64,000 nt of DNA from the NCBI GenBank assembly GCA_001792895.1, contig MARA01000008.1, forward strand, positions 1,178,001 to 1,242,000, read 5' to 3'. This DNA comes from Lentinus brumalis. Lineage: Eukaryota; Basidiomycota; Agaricomycetes; Polyporales; Polyporaceae. A program made the translations under genes and the position numbers. Positions 46,891-57,997 of this stretch are shown here, in pieces (the first letter of the stretch is position 1; each line of letters begins with the position of its first letter). The notes beneath the pieces were generated by a model, which was not told the DNA's origin, did no database searches, and saw nothing but the letters and a program-made list of their open reading frames with translations.

Positions 46891-47590
46891 AGCGGTCTCA
46901 TGCCCAGCAGTACCGCGATCGTCCGGCCATATCTCCCCCACCTGCGGCCGATTCTGACGAACTCTTTCGTTCCAGGTCAGGCAACACGCGCGCATCGGAT
47001 GCAGCCGCGTTCGCACCGATCTGAGCACGTCGAGCATGTCGTGCTCGTCGCGGGCCCGGATTCACGGCTCCCCGGGGCTGGCGGCACTCTCCCGCCCGAG
47101 CAATGTCTGGGCCGCCTCGGGAGCATCTCACGCAGCCTTTGCGTGTCGGGGTCCCGTACGACACGTCTACCCGCCGCAAGTCGGGTTCTCAAGATCGAAA
47201 TCGTCGGCCGGCGGAGCGGGCTCACTCAAACTTCGACCATAACCACAACCCCAGCACTTGGCCGGTCGCGAAGCGTCAAGCCACGAGGCCGGTCCGGGCT
47301 GTGTGTCCTGCATGCTCGCGGGTCCGGCACACCGCCCGACGGCAAGAGATCGTGGTGCGTCGGATCTGCCAGATTGACTGCACCTCAGGCTGACGACAGA
47401 CTCACAGCCCGGCTGGACGTGCACGCCCCAGCACGCAAGTCCGAATACGGACGACGCGCCCGAACGTCTGGGAACATAGCAGGCACGTCGCTGTCCACGG
47501 CGCGACGTCTCGAGTCCCAGACCGGTGGCACCGCCTGCGCCGCCCACTCAGGCGAAGACACACGGCGCACCGGAACCGGACCGTGCTAGA
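46891..47590. other. X4 GC-rich segment
   Basis: Microindel-rich counterpart of the other units. Nothing recognised. Confidence 0.4.
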
Positions 47591-49370
47591 CATGCACACG
47601 GAGACACGGAGACACGGAACGCGCCGCCGCTGCAAGTGCGGGGCGTGCTCTGTGCCTCCGGGACGCGGTGCGAGGCAAGAAGACGCGCTCTCGCGCTGCG
47701 CTGAGTTCGGATGACGCGGGGCTATCGTAACTGTACGTACGTAGGACGAGTAATGCAAGGAACGACTTACCGCGAATCCCGGGGGAGGCGTGCGGCCTCC
47801 CATGCTGCGGCGGACTGTTGGGTAGTACGGTACTCGTAGTCAGTACAGTTCTGCGCGGGTTCTCAGCAGGGAGAACTTACCGCCAGTTGTGTAAAGCACG
47901 AGATTATATACAGTGCTATTCGCTCGTGCTGTTGTCAGTACTTGAGGTGTGACAAAGGAACTCGAAATGCTTACCTTGGAGCAACTCAGGCGAATCCCAG
48001 CCAGCGTGCAGTACGGTTGGTGCGATCCTGTAGAGTACAAGAGCGTGAGCGTTGATACCTCGCGTTCGTGCAACCCAAATCAGCGTACCTTCTGCCGGAG
48101 TAGAACGTTGCTGAGATCCTGTTCGACTTGAGCCTCGCGAGGCGGCCTTGACCTGCAAAGAGAAGTCACAGAGTGAACGACTTCTTCCTGCTTGAACTTG
48201 GAAGGGACGGCTCACCGTTACAAAGCGAACGCGCTGAGTGCTCGCCGGCCATATCTGAGTCTCGCCGTCACAACGACGCGCTGGGCTTGATTGAAGAGGT
48301 TCTATCAAGGAGGAGATGCGCACGGCGCAGGTTAGGACGGCTCTGATTGAAGGTGCGTAGAACTCGTACTTACCTGGCTTCGTGCAGAGCGACACTTCGA
48401 ACACGATGAGCTTGTGCACGAGCTTCGAGCGTACTTGTACTTGCGAGTTCTGGAAGTGAAGGAGGTGAGTATGTATTGCTGAGGTTACAAACATTCGGTG
48501 AGGAGCTTGTACCTGACGTGCTCGGCGACCCTTGTGAGGGCACGAAAGTCTTGCGTCTTGCTGTCGCCGCATGCCAGAGAAGAAGGCGATAATCTCGGAG
48601 GTCTATGAGACATCAGCATGTGGTCGACGTAGTTATATCAGACGTTCATACCTTGCAAGTAATAGAACTCGTTCACGTCTTGATTTATGACCTAAAGCAC
48701 AGACTCAGATGTCAGCAAGAGCCAGGTCTTGGTCGAGCTTCGAAGTGACTTACCTTGAAGTACAGCGGACAGTCACGGTACCTTGCAAGGGCAGCTGGCG
48801 TGACAGAGACTGGACGGAGGTTGCCAGTAGGCGGCCGCTCGAGGATACGTGACTAGAGGAGAGGCAAGCATATGAATCAGCTCGAAGGCGTGAGTAGTAA
48901 GCAAATACATACCTGGTGTCCGACGAGCACGGCAAGACCTTTGCAGGTTGCACGGCGGACCGGGAACAGTCTTCAAACCGCCGCCGAGATGTCCGTCGTG
49001 TCGCTCTCTAGACATGCCCACTGGTCAGCTCAAACGACTCTCGATGCAAGTATGATTCTGGACGTACGCGTTGTGGTCATGGACATGTTTGAGGAGGGTC
49101 CTGCGAAGTGATCGACCGTGAGCATCTGGAACTCGTACGAGCACAAGGAAGATACAAGCATGGCAAGAACATAGCACAAGAGGTATGGACACCAAAGGAG
49201 TGGGCGACGCGCGAAAGAGGATGCCAGTATGGGGACGGACAGATGATATGAGGTGAGGGTGTAAGCGAGAACATAGAAAGAGTATGGGGATAGGAGATGA
49301 AAGATCGAAGCGGTATTCGTACAGTATGTACAGTAATGCGAGTAGTAGCATGCTCGACTAATGAAAACAT
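47591..49370 (-). pseudogene. X4 arm A, degenerate copy
   Basis: Exon borders of the unit 1 model can be found, but its second exon is shorter by 4 nt (about 48085-48150) and the next intron begins inside a changed sequence, so the 126-residue frame is broken. Other frames are open. It is the most divergent copy of arm A, with a shortened region near 48740-48800. Confidence 0.4.
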
Positions 49371-49379
49371 GTGTAAGAG

Positions 49380-50290
49380 GTATAACTGTGAGACACTACG
49401 GACGGACGGTGAAGGAGGAAGGGAGGGAAAGTGGGGCGGGGTCGAGCAGGGGGCACGCGCGACTCGAGACTCGGACTGGCGGGGTACTTATACTCGAGGC
49501 GAGCCGCGTTTCGCGTTCCGACGGGTCCAGTGACCTCAACCTTATTGCGTTCAACAAAATAAGGTTGGGCTGAACGTGACCGGATGAAGGACCATCCGGG
49601 AGACGGGCAAGGGTCCAGGGGACATGGGCGGGCACTGGACAGAATTTCTGTTGCGCGAAGGGAGGAAGGAGGCTAGTGCAGCTAGCCGTGGCAGAGAACG
49701 CCGCGTCAGGCGCCAGAAGCGTGATGGAAATATTCTGGGTGCAGATGGTGTCGTACACTTGACAAACGGAACGGCGAGGACGGGGTCTTGGTCCTAGCGA
49801 CCTAATTGTGCTGTTTCCTGCTTTGCGGACGAATTTCGAGTGCCCAGGTGCATTGAGTGAAGCGATACCACTTACTACAGCTGGCGCTAAGTGCTAAGGT
49901 GTACCAGGGTGGCCGAGGTTTTGATTTTGAGGCATAACAAGCCGAGGTTTGCTCGGATTGCTCCCAAAGAAGCTCGGAAACAATTAGATACTGCAATCAA
50001 GTCCATCAGTAAATAAGCCCCTAAATGTGTGAGCAGACAGCCACTCCACTTACCCAAGTGTCTGAAGAGCCCCTGAACTCGGTCATGTACTGGGTAACGA
50101 CATGGAATGAAGAGGATTGTCGCGGAGGGTCGAGCGGAGCGCGAGAGCGCTTAGATTGCCATTTTCGGTCGCAGCTCATTTCGGGACGCCCGCCCTCGGA
50201 CGGACCACCCGCCTTCTCTCCGGCCAGCTTCAGGAACTACGATTTGGAACATGCTGCTCAACACAGCTGCCCGTGCACTCACACAGAGCT
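49380..50290. repeat. X4 conserved core
   Basis: Almost identical to the other cores although flanks differ. Hairpin at 49537-49567. One lost base (about 49983) makes the minus-strand two-exon candidate read through to 49802, giving 105 residues. Confidence 0.7.
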
Positions 50291-51405
50291 ATGACTTGGA
50301 CGCTGCATAATACACCCCCACTGTCTGAGCTTCCTGCCAATACCTCTGACTCAAGTCTTGTCCTCTGTTTGCAATCTGCGCTCAACAATGACTTGACCGT
50401 GACCTAGCTTGCTGAGCAACTCTTAGACATGGTTCGCCACAAATACTGGCATATGCAAGCGTACTAATCCTCGTATACTGAATGTTACTGCTCGATAGAT
50501 TCCTCTGTTGAGCACAGTAGCCCGCTAGTACTGTTCTCAATGGTATCACCGTCTCGCTCTCTACACCCGATCATAAGCACAAGTTTTTGCTTGACGTAAA
50601 TGTGAGAAGTCTCCCTGAATTTACGGGCGGCCGATTCTGACAGTTCCATCCGAAATTCTGTAATTAGCCTTCTTCGGGCCACCACGCCCCTCTCCTCAGG
50701 AGCTCGTGTCGCAGAGACATCCCTCCCCATCCTGGGATACAGTTAAGCAGGAGCAAGACTTCACGCTACTCAGTATAGTATGTCTTCCTGCACAATTCAT
50801 GAAACTGAGGGGAGTACTGCCCTCAAGATACTAGCCCGCTGCACAATGTACCTGTTGCGAGAAGCCCGCCCGCTCGTCCTTCCTTCGGCTAAGTACTCTT
50901 CCCTTCCTCGTTGCACGCGCCATGGAGACAAGAAGTCTAATAATAATCTCGCTCTGGCACTGTTTCCTCCGTAAAGCTTCTTCCGTTGAGCCCTGACACT
51001 AACTCACTGTGCATGCAGATAACTTTGTAAGAGACTGAGGGCAGCGTGCTATTAGATGCTTGGGCGCAAGGAATAACATACCCAGAGGAGATCAATGACT
51101 CGACGAGTCTTCTATTCAGGCGACTTTACGCAATATCCAGCGCCCCGCTGTGCGTGTGCTGGGAAGCTCGTCCCATCACCATTCCTTGCGGTGACTCGTT
51201 TCACCGGTTCCCACCGCGTTTCGGACCTTGCTACGTGTTCTCAGGCATAGTAAAGGCTCAATAGTATGCTGATTCGAGTTTACAGGAAACTATCTACGTC
51301 TCGGATGCCCCGCAACCCAGGCCTCGAGGTCCCACACTTCGACCAGCACGGCGACCTTCCCTCCTCCCTCGACATACCGAAGCGACGATGTAGCTCGTCA
51401 CCGGC
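50291..51405. other. X4 spacer
   Basis: Clearly diverged from units 1-3 by substitutions and indels. The 72-codon frame at 51046-51264 has lost its ATG and has about 12 replacement versus 2 silent changes relative to unit 1. Confidence 0.4.
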
Positions 51406-53837
51406 CACGCCTAGGACCCTCCAGTCCCCACCTCTGTTGAAGGTACGTACTTCACAACGTGCACGATCGCCCACGGGCCGCGTTTCACAGTCTCGCCGGT
51501 ATATTCTGAGCTCACACCCTTCCTCTCGCAGCTCCGCGTCGTCGACCGACTTCGGGGTAGTATTCGCCCTCGCTAGGATGAACAGCCCACGTCACAAGCC
51601 ATCCTACGACGCGTTCCCCACGTCCCTGAACAGCGCACTCGAACTCGACGTGTCTACGCGTAATCAAGAGCCTGCCCGCCCTCCTGGAAGTGAGCTCAGC
51701 AGAAGGTGCGTGCCGCTACGTGCAGACTGCGTGGTTGTAAGTACATGCCGGCTGACTGTAGGATCCTACCCACAGCATCGTCGCCGCCGCCGGATTCGGG
51801 TACGCGGCTGGCAACCGCAAGCATCGACGGACTGCCATCAATTCGAGTTTCGCTGCCGCCGCCAGAAGCAGTAGCTGCCGCACGTTGACCAAGGCACGTA
51901 CTGACGATCGTCTGCCTCTGTCTAGCCTGACTGACAGGTTCAATCACAGTTCACACTTCGACGTCGCTCGGCACGCTCGCCAGACATCTGCGTCGACGAC
52001 GAGGGACGCTGTACCGGGGTTCTCTGAGATGAGCAGGGTCCCTAGACCGGTCGCGCGTCGTCTGTCACGCAGTAGAGTTCACCAGACTTACCGTCGGTAG
52101 TAGATCCCGAGGTAAGTTACTTACGCACATGGCCTATCGTCGTATACTGTACTCACCTATCTGTTGGACTGCTGTAGGGACCAGACCACGCCTTTCGGGA
52201 CCCTCTACCGCTGCAAGAAGCGGCGCAACGTACCTCAAGGTTCTCAGAGACGCTGCACAGGCAGGTCACAGGTGCGTCTCAGCACAACTCGTGGCGCATG
52301 ATTCGTCCGACGCGCAGATCCAGTCACGTACGAGAACATTTCCGTATCGCACTACTTGCCGTGTCCGCCTCGAGTCCTAGGCTGTCGGCGGCTTGCCATG
52401 AGTCCGAGGTGTTCGCGTCGCGCCTGGCAGTTCCCAGCAGCCGCCAGTAGAGAGATAGACCAGAGTATGCTGAAGGGAACGAGGAAGTTCCGCGCAGAGC
52501 AGAGGCTGCTGAGCATTCCAAGACAGAGCAGAGAACACGCGGCGAGCGAGCGAGCGAAAGAACAGCTCGAGTTCGCGGTTGCGAGAGCGAGAGCGGCTTG
52601 CCTCTTTTGGAAGCATGACGTCACGCGTCGCGCGACTTCGACGAGGAAGGACTCGGAGGCACTGACTGACCTTTCTTCTTTCAGGCTTCCGCGATGTCCT
52701 CAGACAGCGAGCACGACGCAGCCGGTGTCGAGCTCGCCGTCCCTGCTCGACAGCCCGGCACCATCCCCGGTATGTGCAGATCTTCTGCTCACTGTGCCCG
52801 TCGACGGCGACTCACCGGTTGGTTCACAGCGCGGCTTTCCGTCTCGAGTCGGCGGACGAAGCGCACGAAGCGCATATGGTCGGCCTGCGCGGTGACAGGG
52901 CGAGTCAGAGGTACGTACCGATGTGTTCAAGTTCTGTCTCGGGGCGAGTTCTGACGCAGCTCGTGTTGCAGGTGGCTGCCCGGGTGCCCGTGTCGCTCGT
53001 CGTGTCGCTCGTCGTGTCGCTCGTCGTGTCGCTCGTCGAAGCGACGGAGGGCAGAGGCAGTGGTCCGGCAGCGGCGCGATGGTGGTGGGTGCGAAGAAGG
53101 CAGGAAGCGGCCCTCGGAGATGGTATCTCGCCTGTCTCTGTAGGCGCCCATGCTGCGAAGGTGGCGGCTGGCAGAAGCTGGCTCCGTCGCACGCAAAGTC
53201 TGTGAGTATTGGTTTCACGGCTTCATTTACTGTCCTCTGGTACTAATGTGCTATTGAATCATTCGACGCGACCAGCAGCTGGCAGCCCGCTGCGCTCCGA
53301 GCTTGGCAGTGCAAGTTCCGCCAGGCAGGAAACCACCGTATGTAAGTACCTGTCCCATCGCTCGAGACGGACGCGCGAGTCCTGACGCACCTGCTCATGC
53401 AGGCTGCGCGCATGGCAGTAGCTGCCCCGCGTTCGGGCACTCCGGACGGCCTCCGAGTGGGACGGGCATCGAGAACGCGGATCTGGCCGCGTGTTTGCGG
53501 GTGAGTGTTCTCGTTTTCCCGGCAGAGTGTGAACTGTACTCACCGCCGTCGATCTGTCAGTGTTTCTGGCGGGTCGACACGCGCGGTACCGCAAGCACGC
53601 GGCTCTCGCAGCCCGGGCGGAGCCGCATTCTGTGCTCAAGTCAGCTCTCGGCGGCCAGACTAACCATCATAGCGGGCAGATTCTGGAGGCGAGAGCGCGA
53701 CGGCGAGCCCCGGGCCGGCACGACGAGGAGAGGAGAGCAGGCGGACGAGGAGACGGCGGGGATGCCGGGCAGGCGGCGAGAGCGAGAGGGCGGCGAAGAG
53801 GGCTGCAGCGAGAGAGCGGGCCGAGGACTGCGTAGTG
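51406..53837 (+). pseudogene. X4 arm B, divergent copy
   Basis: Keeps most splice signals of unit 1 arm B. One exon (about 52470-52770) reads well (KEQLEFAVARARAACLFWKH), where units 1 and 2 differ by a 4-base loss. Several other indels are multiples of three (+9, -6, +6, +6, +36). The acceptor before the KLFDATSS exon is lost (CTATTGAAT for CTATAGAAA), so the 3' end is broken. Confidence 0.38.
52990..53037. repeat. 12-bp tandem repeat in X4 arm B
   Basis: Four perfect copies of GTGTCGCTCGTC; the other three units have one copy at this place. The expansion is in frame for an exon reading VSLV repeats. Confidence 0.92.
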
Positions 53838-55400
53838 TAGATCTGACTGTCAGTAGCCATAGCCGCAATCGAGAGCTTTGTCCGCGTACCTCGAGTGTGC
53901 CGTGTGCGAGACGACGCAGAGAGGGCGGGAGCGGGCAGGGCAGTGGACGCGGCGAGATCGCGTGTGCCCCGAGACTCGGATGCCGCGTGGCTCGAATGAC
54001 GCAGGGTGGGCCGCGGGAGCAGAGGGAGGACGCGCGCGGAAGACAGACATAGGGCGACATACGGGCGACATGGGGGCCAGAAAAAATATATTTCTCGGGT
54101 ACTCTACACGGCTGTGCGTCGTCTCCTGGCCGCAGCGCACGCACACCCCCGGCACACTTCTCCTGCTCCCAATACTGCCCCCAGACGTCCCTAACGAACC
54201 GTTTGTTTCTCTGGCAGGACTCGCCGTCGCCAGATCGCCCGCCAGATCCCGCACGCGCACCCGCTAGAACCACAGCGCAGCGGCGATCAGGGCAGCACCC
54301 GCACGGGCACAGCTCGAAGTCGAAGTCGAAGTCGACCTGCGTCTGCAGCCGCACAGAAGCCCGCGTGCCGCCGACGCCGTGCGGTGCGGACGCGCCATTC
54401 GCACGAGCGGATGCTTCCTGAGCAGAGACGGGGCGAGAGGATTTGGCTGAAGTCTGATAGATGGAAGCGCGGAGCTCGAGGGAAGCGGGTGCGGGGGTGC
54501 CGCTAGTCTTCGTGACGCCGTTGGTAGCAGCTTGAGCGTGGGGCTGCTGTGGCCGAGTCCCAGGGTGGAGGGACTGAAGACCACGAGGGGTGTCGAGAAT
54601 GACGCGGAAGTGGCCAGTGAAAGGGGGTGCGAGAGCAGCAGGCCTTTGGTCGGGATCGATCTGTCAAAACATCGCCATTGATGCGTCTGTTCTCCTCGCA
54701 TGTCTAGCATAGTACGCACCTGGTAGTTTATGAGACCCCATTGTTCGAGGAACGCGTGTACCCGCATGATGGCACACACGTCTCCGGCGAGATTCCTTCG
54801 GCAGGCGGTCACAGTGAGGTATTCGGATGGACGCAAGCGGTACGTGTTGATCATGAAGTCGCGATAGTCCTTGTAGATGGCGGGGGTCTTCGACCTGTGT
54901 CGCGAGTTGAAAAACTCGGGGAGGGCGCGTCGCTCGACGGGGTGTATTTTGGCCATATCGAACCAGGCCGCGTAGGAAGGTATGATTACCTCGTGTGTCT
55001 GCGCCGCAAGGTACTTCCGAGCCTGTTCCTCAAGTCGTAGGCGCGTAGCTTCGAGCTGAGCAGGGTCTTCATCGTCGTTGTCCTCCCCGGAGTCCGCCTC
55101 CTCATCCGCCGCGTCCCCGCCCTCGGCCATCGAGACGTCTCCACTGTCTTCTCCAGCCTCTGCGTCTCCCTCTGCCTTCAGCAGTCGCGCAGGGACCGCG
55201 CTCGCGGGCTCTGCGGACGTCCCTGCCGGCGCGGGTGGCAGGTTGCCGATGTCGCCACCTTGAATTGGTTCGAGTTCGCTGCGCTTGCCTGCCGCGTATT
55301 CGGGGTCAACAGGGGTAACCCCCTGGTTCACAGTGAGCCTGATACGCTTTGCCTCCGACGAGTTTGGCGGCGGCGACGCGGTACGTTTTGGAGAGGACAT
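53641..55400 (-). CDS. truncated SWI3 copy R5: SWIRM protein with long X-encoded tail
   Basis: Candidate complement(53641-54660, 54720-55400), 566 residues. The 227 residues of exon 1 are identical to intact SWI3 despite about 15 silent base differences. After the breakpoint at 54370 the frame stays open for about 730 bp of X sequence, giving [19 protein letters not shown] and an Arg/Ser/Pro-rich tail. It shares its promoter with the intact PPR gene, so transcription is plausible. Function, if any, might be SWIRM-only competition with full-length SWI3; this is inference. Confidence 0.5.
53838..54369. other. X4 right end
   Basis: Three GAAGTC hexamers (54316-54335) and a single 15-bp-type repeat. 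The segment 53930-54170 differs strongly from the other units. Confidence 0.7.
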
Positions 55401-55899
55401 GATGGTCGGAAGGAGGCTGTAGTGCACGTAAGCGCCCAATGTGTTGTAGGACTGTAAGTTGGGAATAAGCAAAAGTTCCTTACTTTACTTACTGTACATA
55501 AGAGATAACAAGCAGGCTTTACTTACTGAATTACTTACTAAGTTACTTACGAAGTCTTCGCGTCGAGCTCGGCGAAGTTGTCATCGACCTCAACGTTGTC
55601 CTCGACCCCAACGCTTCGACGGCGACCACGAAATACTTAACTTGCGGCTTGGTCGCTGTACATGGCATCATGGGTGATTGCTCACCCGCCATGGCAGTCG
55701 CTTTCTCGCCTTCGCTTCCGCTTCGACGCGCTGGTCAGGCCGGGCGTAATGACTAGCAAGCACTTCCTCAATACCCCTACACTCTCGGCGGATACGGAGA
55801 CCCCGATGATGAAGGAGATAAAGGCCTATCCCTACCCGTCGGTGAGCCCAGATTCGTCGCTCTTCGAGGACCCCGACGATGCCTACATCCACGCCGCCG
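54370..55899. repeat. partial fifth array copy (R5), right end of array
   Basis: A 1.53 kb copy of the two-gene head segment: the 5' part of SWI3 on minus, the promoter, and the first 79 codons of PPR on plus, which here continue into the complete gene. Homology to the other copies ends at about 55899, in GCCGCCG. Confidence 0.93.
55401..55661. promoter_or_regulatory. divergent promoter of intact PPR gene and truncated SWI3 (R5)
   Basis: A 261-bp spacer between the R5 SWI3 start and the intact PPR start. It contains the TTACTTAC cluster (about 55475-55552), with copies on both sides of an AAGAGATAACAAGCAGGC block. It is the natural promoter of the functional PPR gene. Confidence 0.55.
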
Positions 55900-57997
55900 G
55901 CAGCGCGGCAGAGTACGCTACGTCTCTACCGGAGAATCGCAGTCAGACGGACCCTTGCTACACTCTCCATCGACTTGTAGCGGAGGGGAAGTACGAGGAT
56001 GCGGACCGTGTACACACGGAGCTTGTTGAACACGGGGTGGAGATCCGGCCACACCCCGTCTACCACTTCATCGCCCGGAAATTCCTCGATACGCACGACA
56101 TCCCCTCCCAGGCTCGCGTCGACGCCTTTGTCAAATGGTGGTCGCTTGTGCCTCCAAGGAGCGAATGGGACTGCCGCCGGTCAGTGGGGTTCATCCTCAC
56201 CGAGACATTGCGGAAGGACGCGGTACCCGACATACCTCTCATTGCCAGGTTCGCCCTCCTGGCCGCCTCCAAAGGATACGGAAGTCAAGTATCTGTGGAC
56301 GTCATCAACACACTGGCTCGGTACGCCCCCCGCAGTTTCACCATCCAATTCCTGGAGCAGTTCTGCATTGCTGTTTGGAAATACGAGACATCGCTACCCG
56401 CCTATCAAGAGTCTCCGCAGAGGGTCGCGAAGGATCTGATCGAAGTTCAGTTCCGTGCTTGGTACAGTTCCGTCGTTGGTGCATTCGCTGCAGCTGGTGA
56501 ATTCGCACCCGCGATGGCGGCTCTCCGGATAGCATGCAAGCGGAATATCTTCGTCAGTCAGGAAACTTACGTTTACCTCCTACGGAGGCTTGAACTGGCG
56601 AACGAGAAAGAGCACGTCCGAGCTTTGGAAGCCCTGTGGGAAGAACAGACTCATGCGATTGGGCTCGTGAGTTGCTTCGTGATTTGCTCTCCGTCGTACT
56701 GTTGACCCTCGATATGCAGGAAATTCCTACTACGCCGCAGGCCGCAGAGGCCATGAAGATCACTGTACCTGCCCATGACGACATTGCTACATTAGTCATG
56801 TCCGTCAAGCAACTGAAGGGAGCCTACCGCTCTCACACTCCGGTTTCAGCTAGGAACCTGGCAGCTGTTTTGGACGCCCTCCTCAGTGCAGGCCGTTCCA
56901 GCATTGCTACTCGTATCCGGACCCTGGCCTACCACTCTGGCGACTCCGCTATATCGACATGGGCCCTGGCTGAAATGATCTACTACCAACGTTTTGGCCA
57001 CAAATCCCTCTCTGCGTTTCTCTCAGTATTCGAAGACCACTTCTACCTTGTCGGCGTTCCGAGTATCATCTTCGATCCGGTACTTGTAACCGAGTTTCGT
57101 CTCCGCAAACCTTCTGTGAAGGGGCCGAAAGGTGACCTTCATCTACTCGGACCGCATCCCACACTGCGTCGCAGGTTACAGCCCTCGCTGCACCACACCT
57201 ACATGCTATGGCGGACGGTTGCACATGGTGTCAGGCGGCCCGCAACGCTTGTTCGCCTGTATCGCAGCTTTATTGAACAAGTGGTGGCATCTCGTCGGAT
57301 ATACCCCTCTGCAGTCCTTCTGCCTCCACTCCTAACCCCCAAACGCGGCTCCCCTCGTCCTGCTCCGACCCCACCTGAGGCGAACTCTCACGGCATGAGG
57401 CCGATTCCCCCACATTCGTCCTATGACGTCCGTTTCTTCAACATCTTCATTGCCATGTTCGGCCGCTTCCAATTCTGGCCCTACCTCACCCGTACCATCA
57501 TCGACCTCCACCGACTCGGATTTCAACGAGACCACTACACGCAGAACGCGTTCATGCAACAACTGCGATTCCCAAAGGACATGAAGTCGGCCCACAGACT
57601 ACTGAGCTATTGGGAGGACAGGGTCGATCGGGCGTGCAAGGAGCTGGAGGATGCCCATTGGCAGGACGAATCCGCCGAGCCGTCCATGGAGCCCATTGTG
57701 GACAAGCCGGACCCCAAAGTCATCAAGGGGCGCACACTGACCTTCTTCTACCTGGCCTCGATCCGGCGGTTGACCCTTGACGGCCGTGTGGACGACGCTC
57801 GTGAAGTTGTTGCGCGCTTCTTGAAGGCCGTGCCTGGTACGAAGAGCCAACGGCGTGCACAACGAGCCATCAAAGTCGCACTGGAGGAGACTCTTACAGA
57901 GACTTCCACCGTGGACTCAGTAGCTCATGACGGTTCTTCGTTATACGAGAACCCGGAGTTGGATGTCCAGCTTGGTGCTGCTCCTCTAGATCGGTGA
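55662..57997 (+). CDS. PPR-like helical-repeat protein, probably mitochondrial
   Basis: Two exons, 55662-56666 and 56720-57997, joined by a 53-nt GTGAGT...CAG intron, give 760 residues. The N-terminus (MASWVIAHPPWQSLSRLRF) is basic and aromatic, acceptable as a mitochondrial targeting sequence. The body consists of paired helices with pentatricopeptide-like spacing (for example LVAEGKYEDADRVHTELVEH and VVGAFAAAGEFAPAMAALR). Such proteins bind organellar RNA; the specific target is unknown. A GTGAGT donor at the stop (57994) could extend the gene by a short last exon near 58049. This is the only complete copy; its first 79 codons are repeated in units 2-4. Divergent from truncated SWI3 copy R5. 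Confidence 0.75.

Larger units (their letters stand above)
43547..54369. repeat. tandem array unit 4 (10823 bp)
   Basis: Fourth unit, the most divergent. Its SWI3 fragment shares silent variants with the fifth copy rather than with units 1-3. Only the central core (about 49380-50290) is nearly identical to the other units. The left third (to about 47900) is rich in small deletions. Confidence 0.95.

Noticed and set aside
46186..47589. 467-codon plus-strand open frame across the unit 4 minisatellite
   Set aside because: It is open because of high GC content, crosses the repeats, and is interrupted in the other three units.
10748..54369. Ribosomal DNA array (unit size ~11 kb fits)
   Set aside because: No recognisable 18S, 5.8S or 28S sequence is present in any unit; units contain SWI3/PPR fragments instead.
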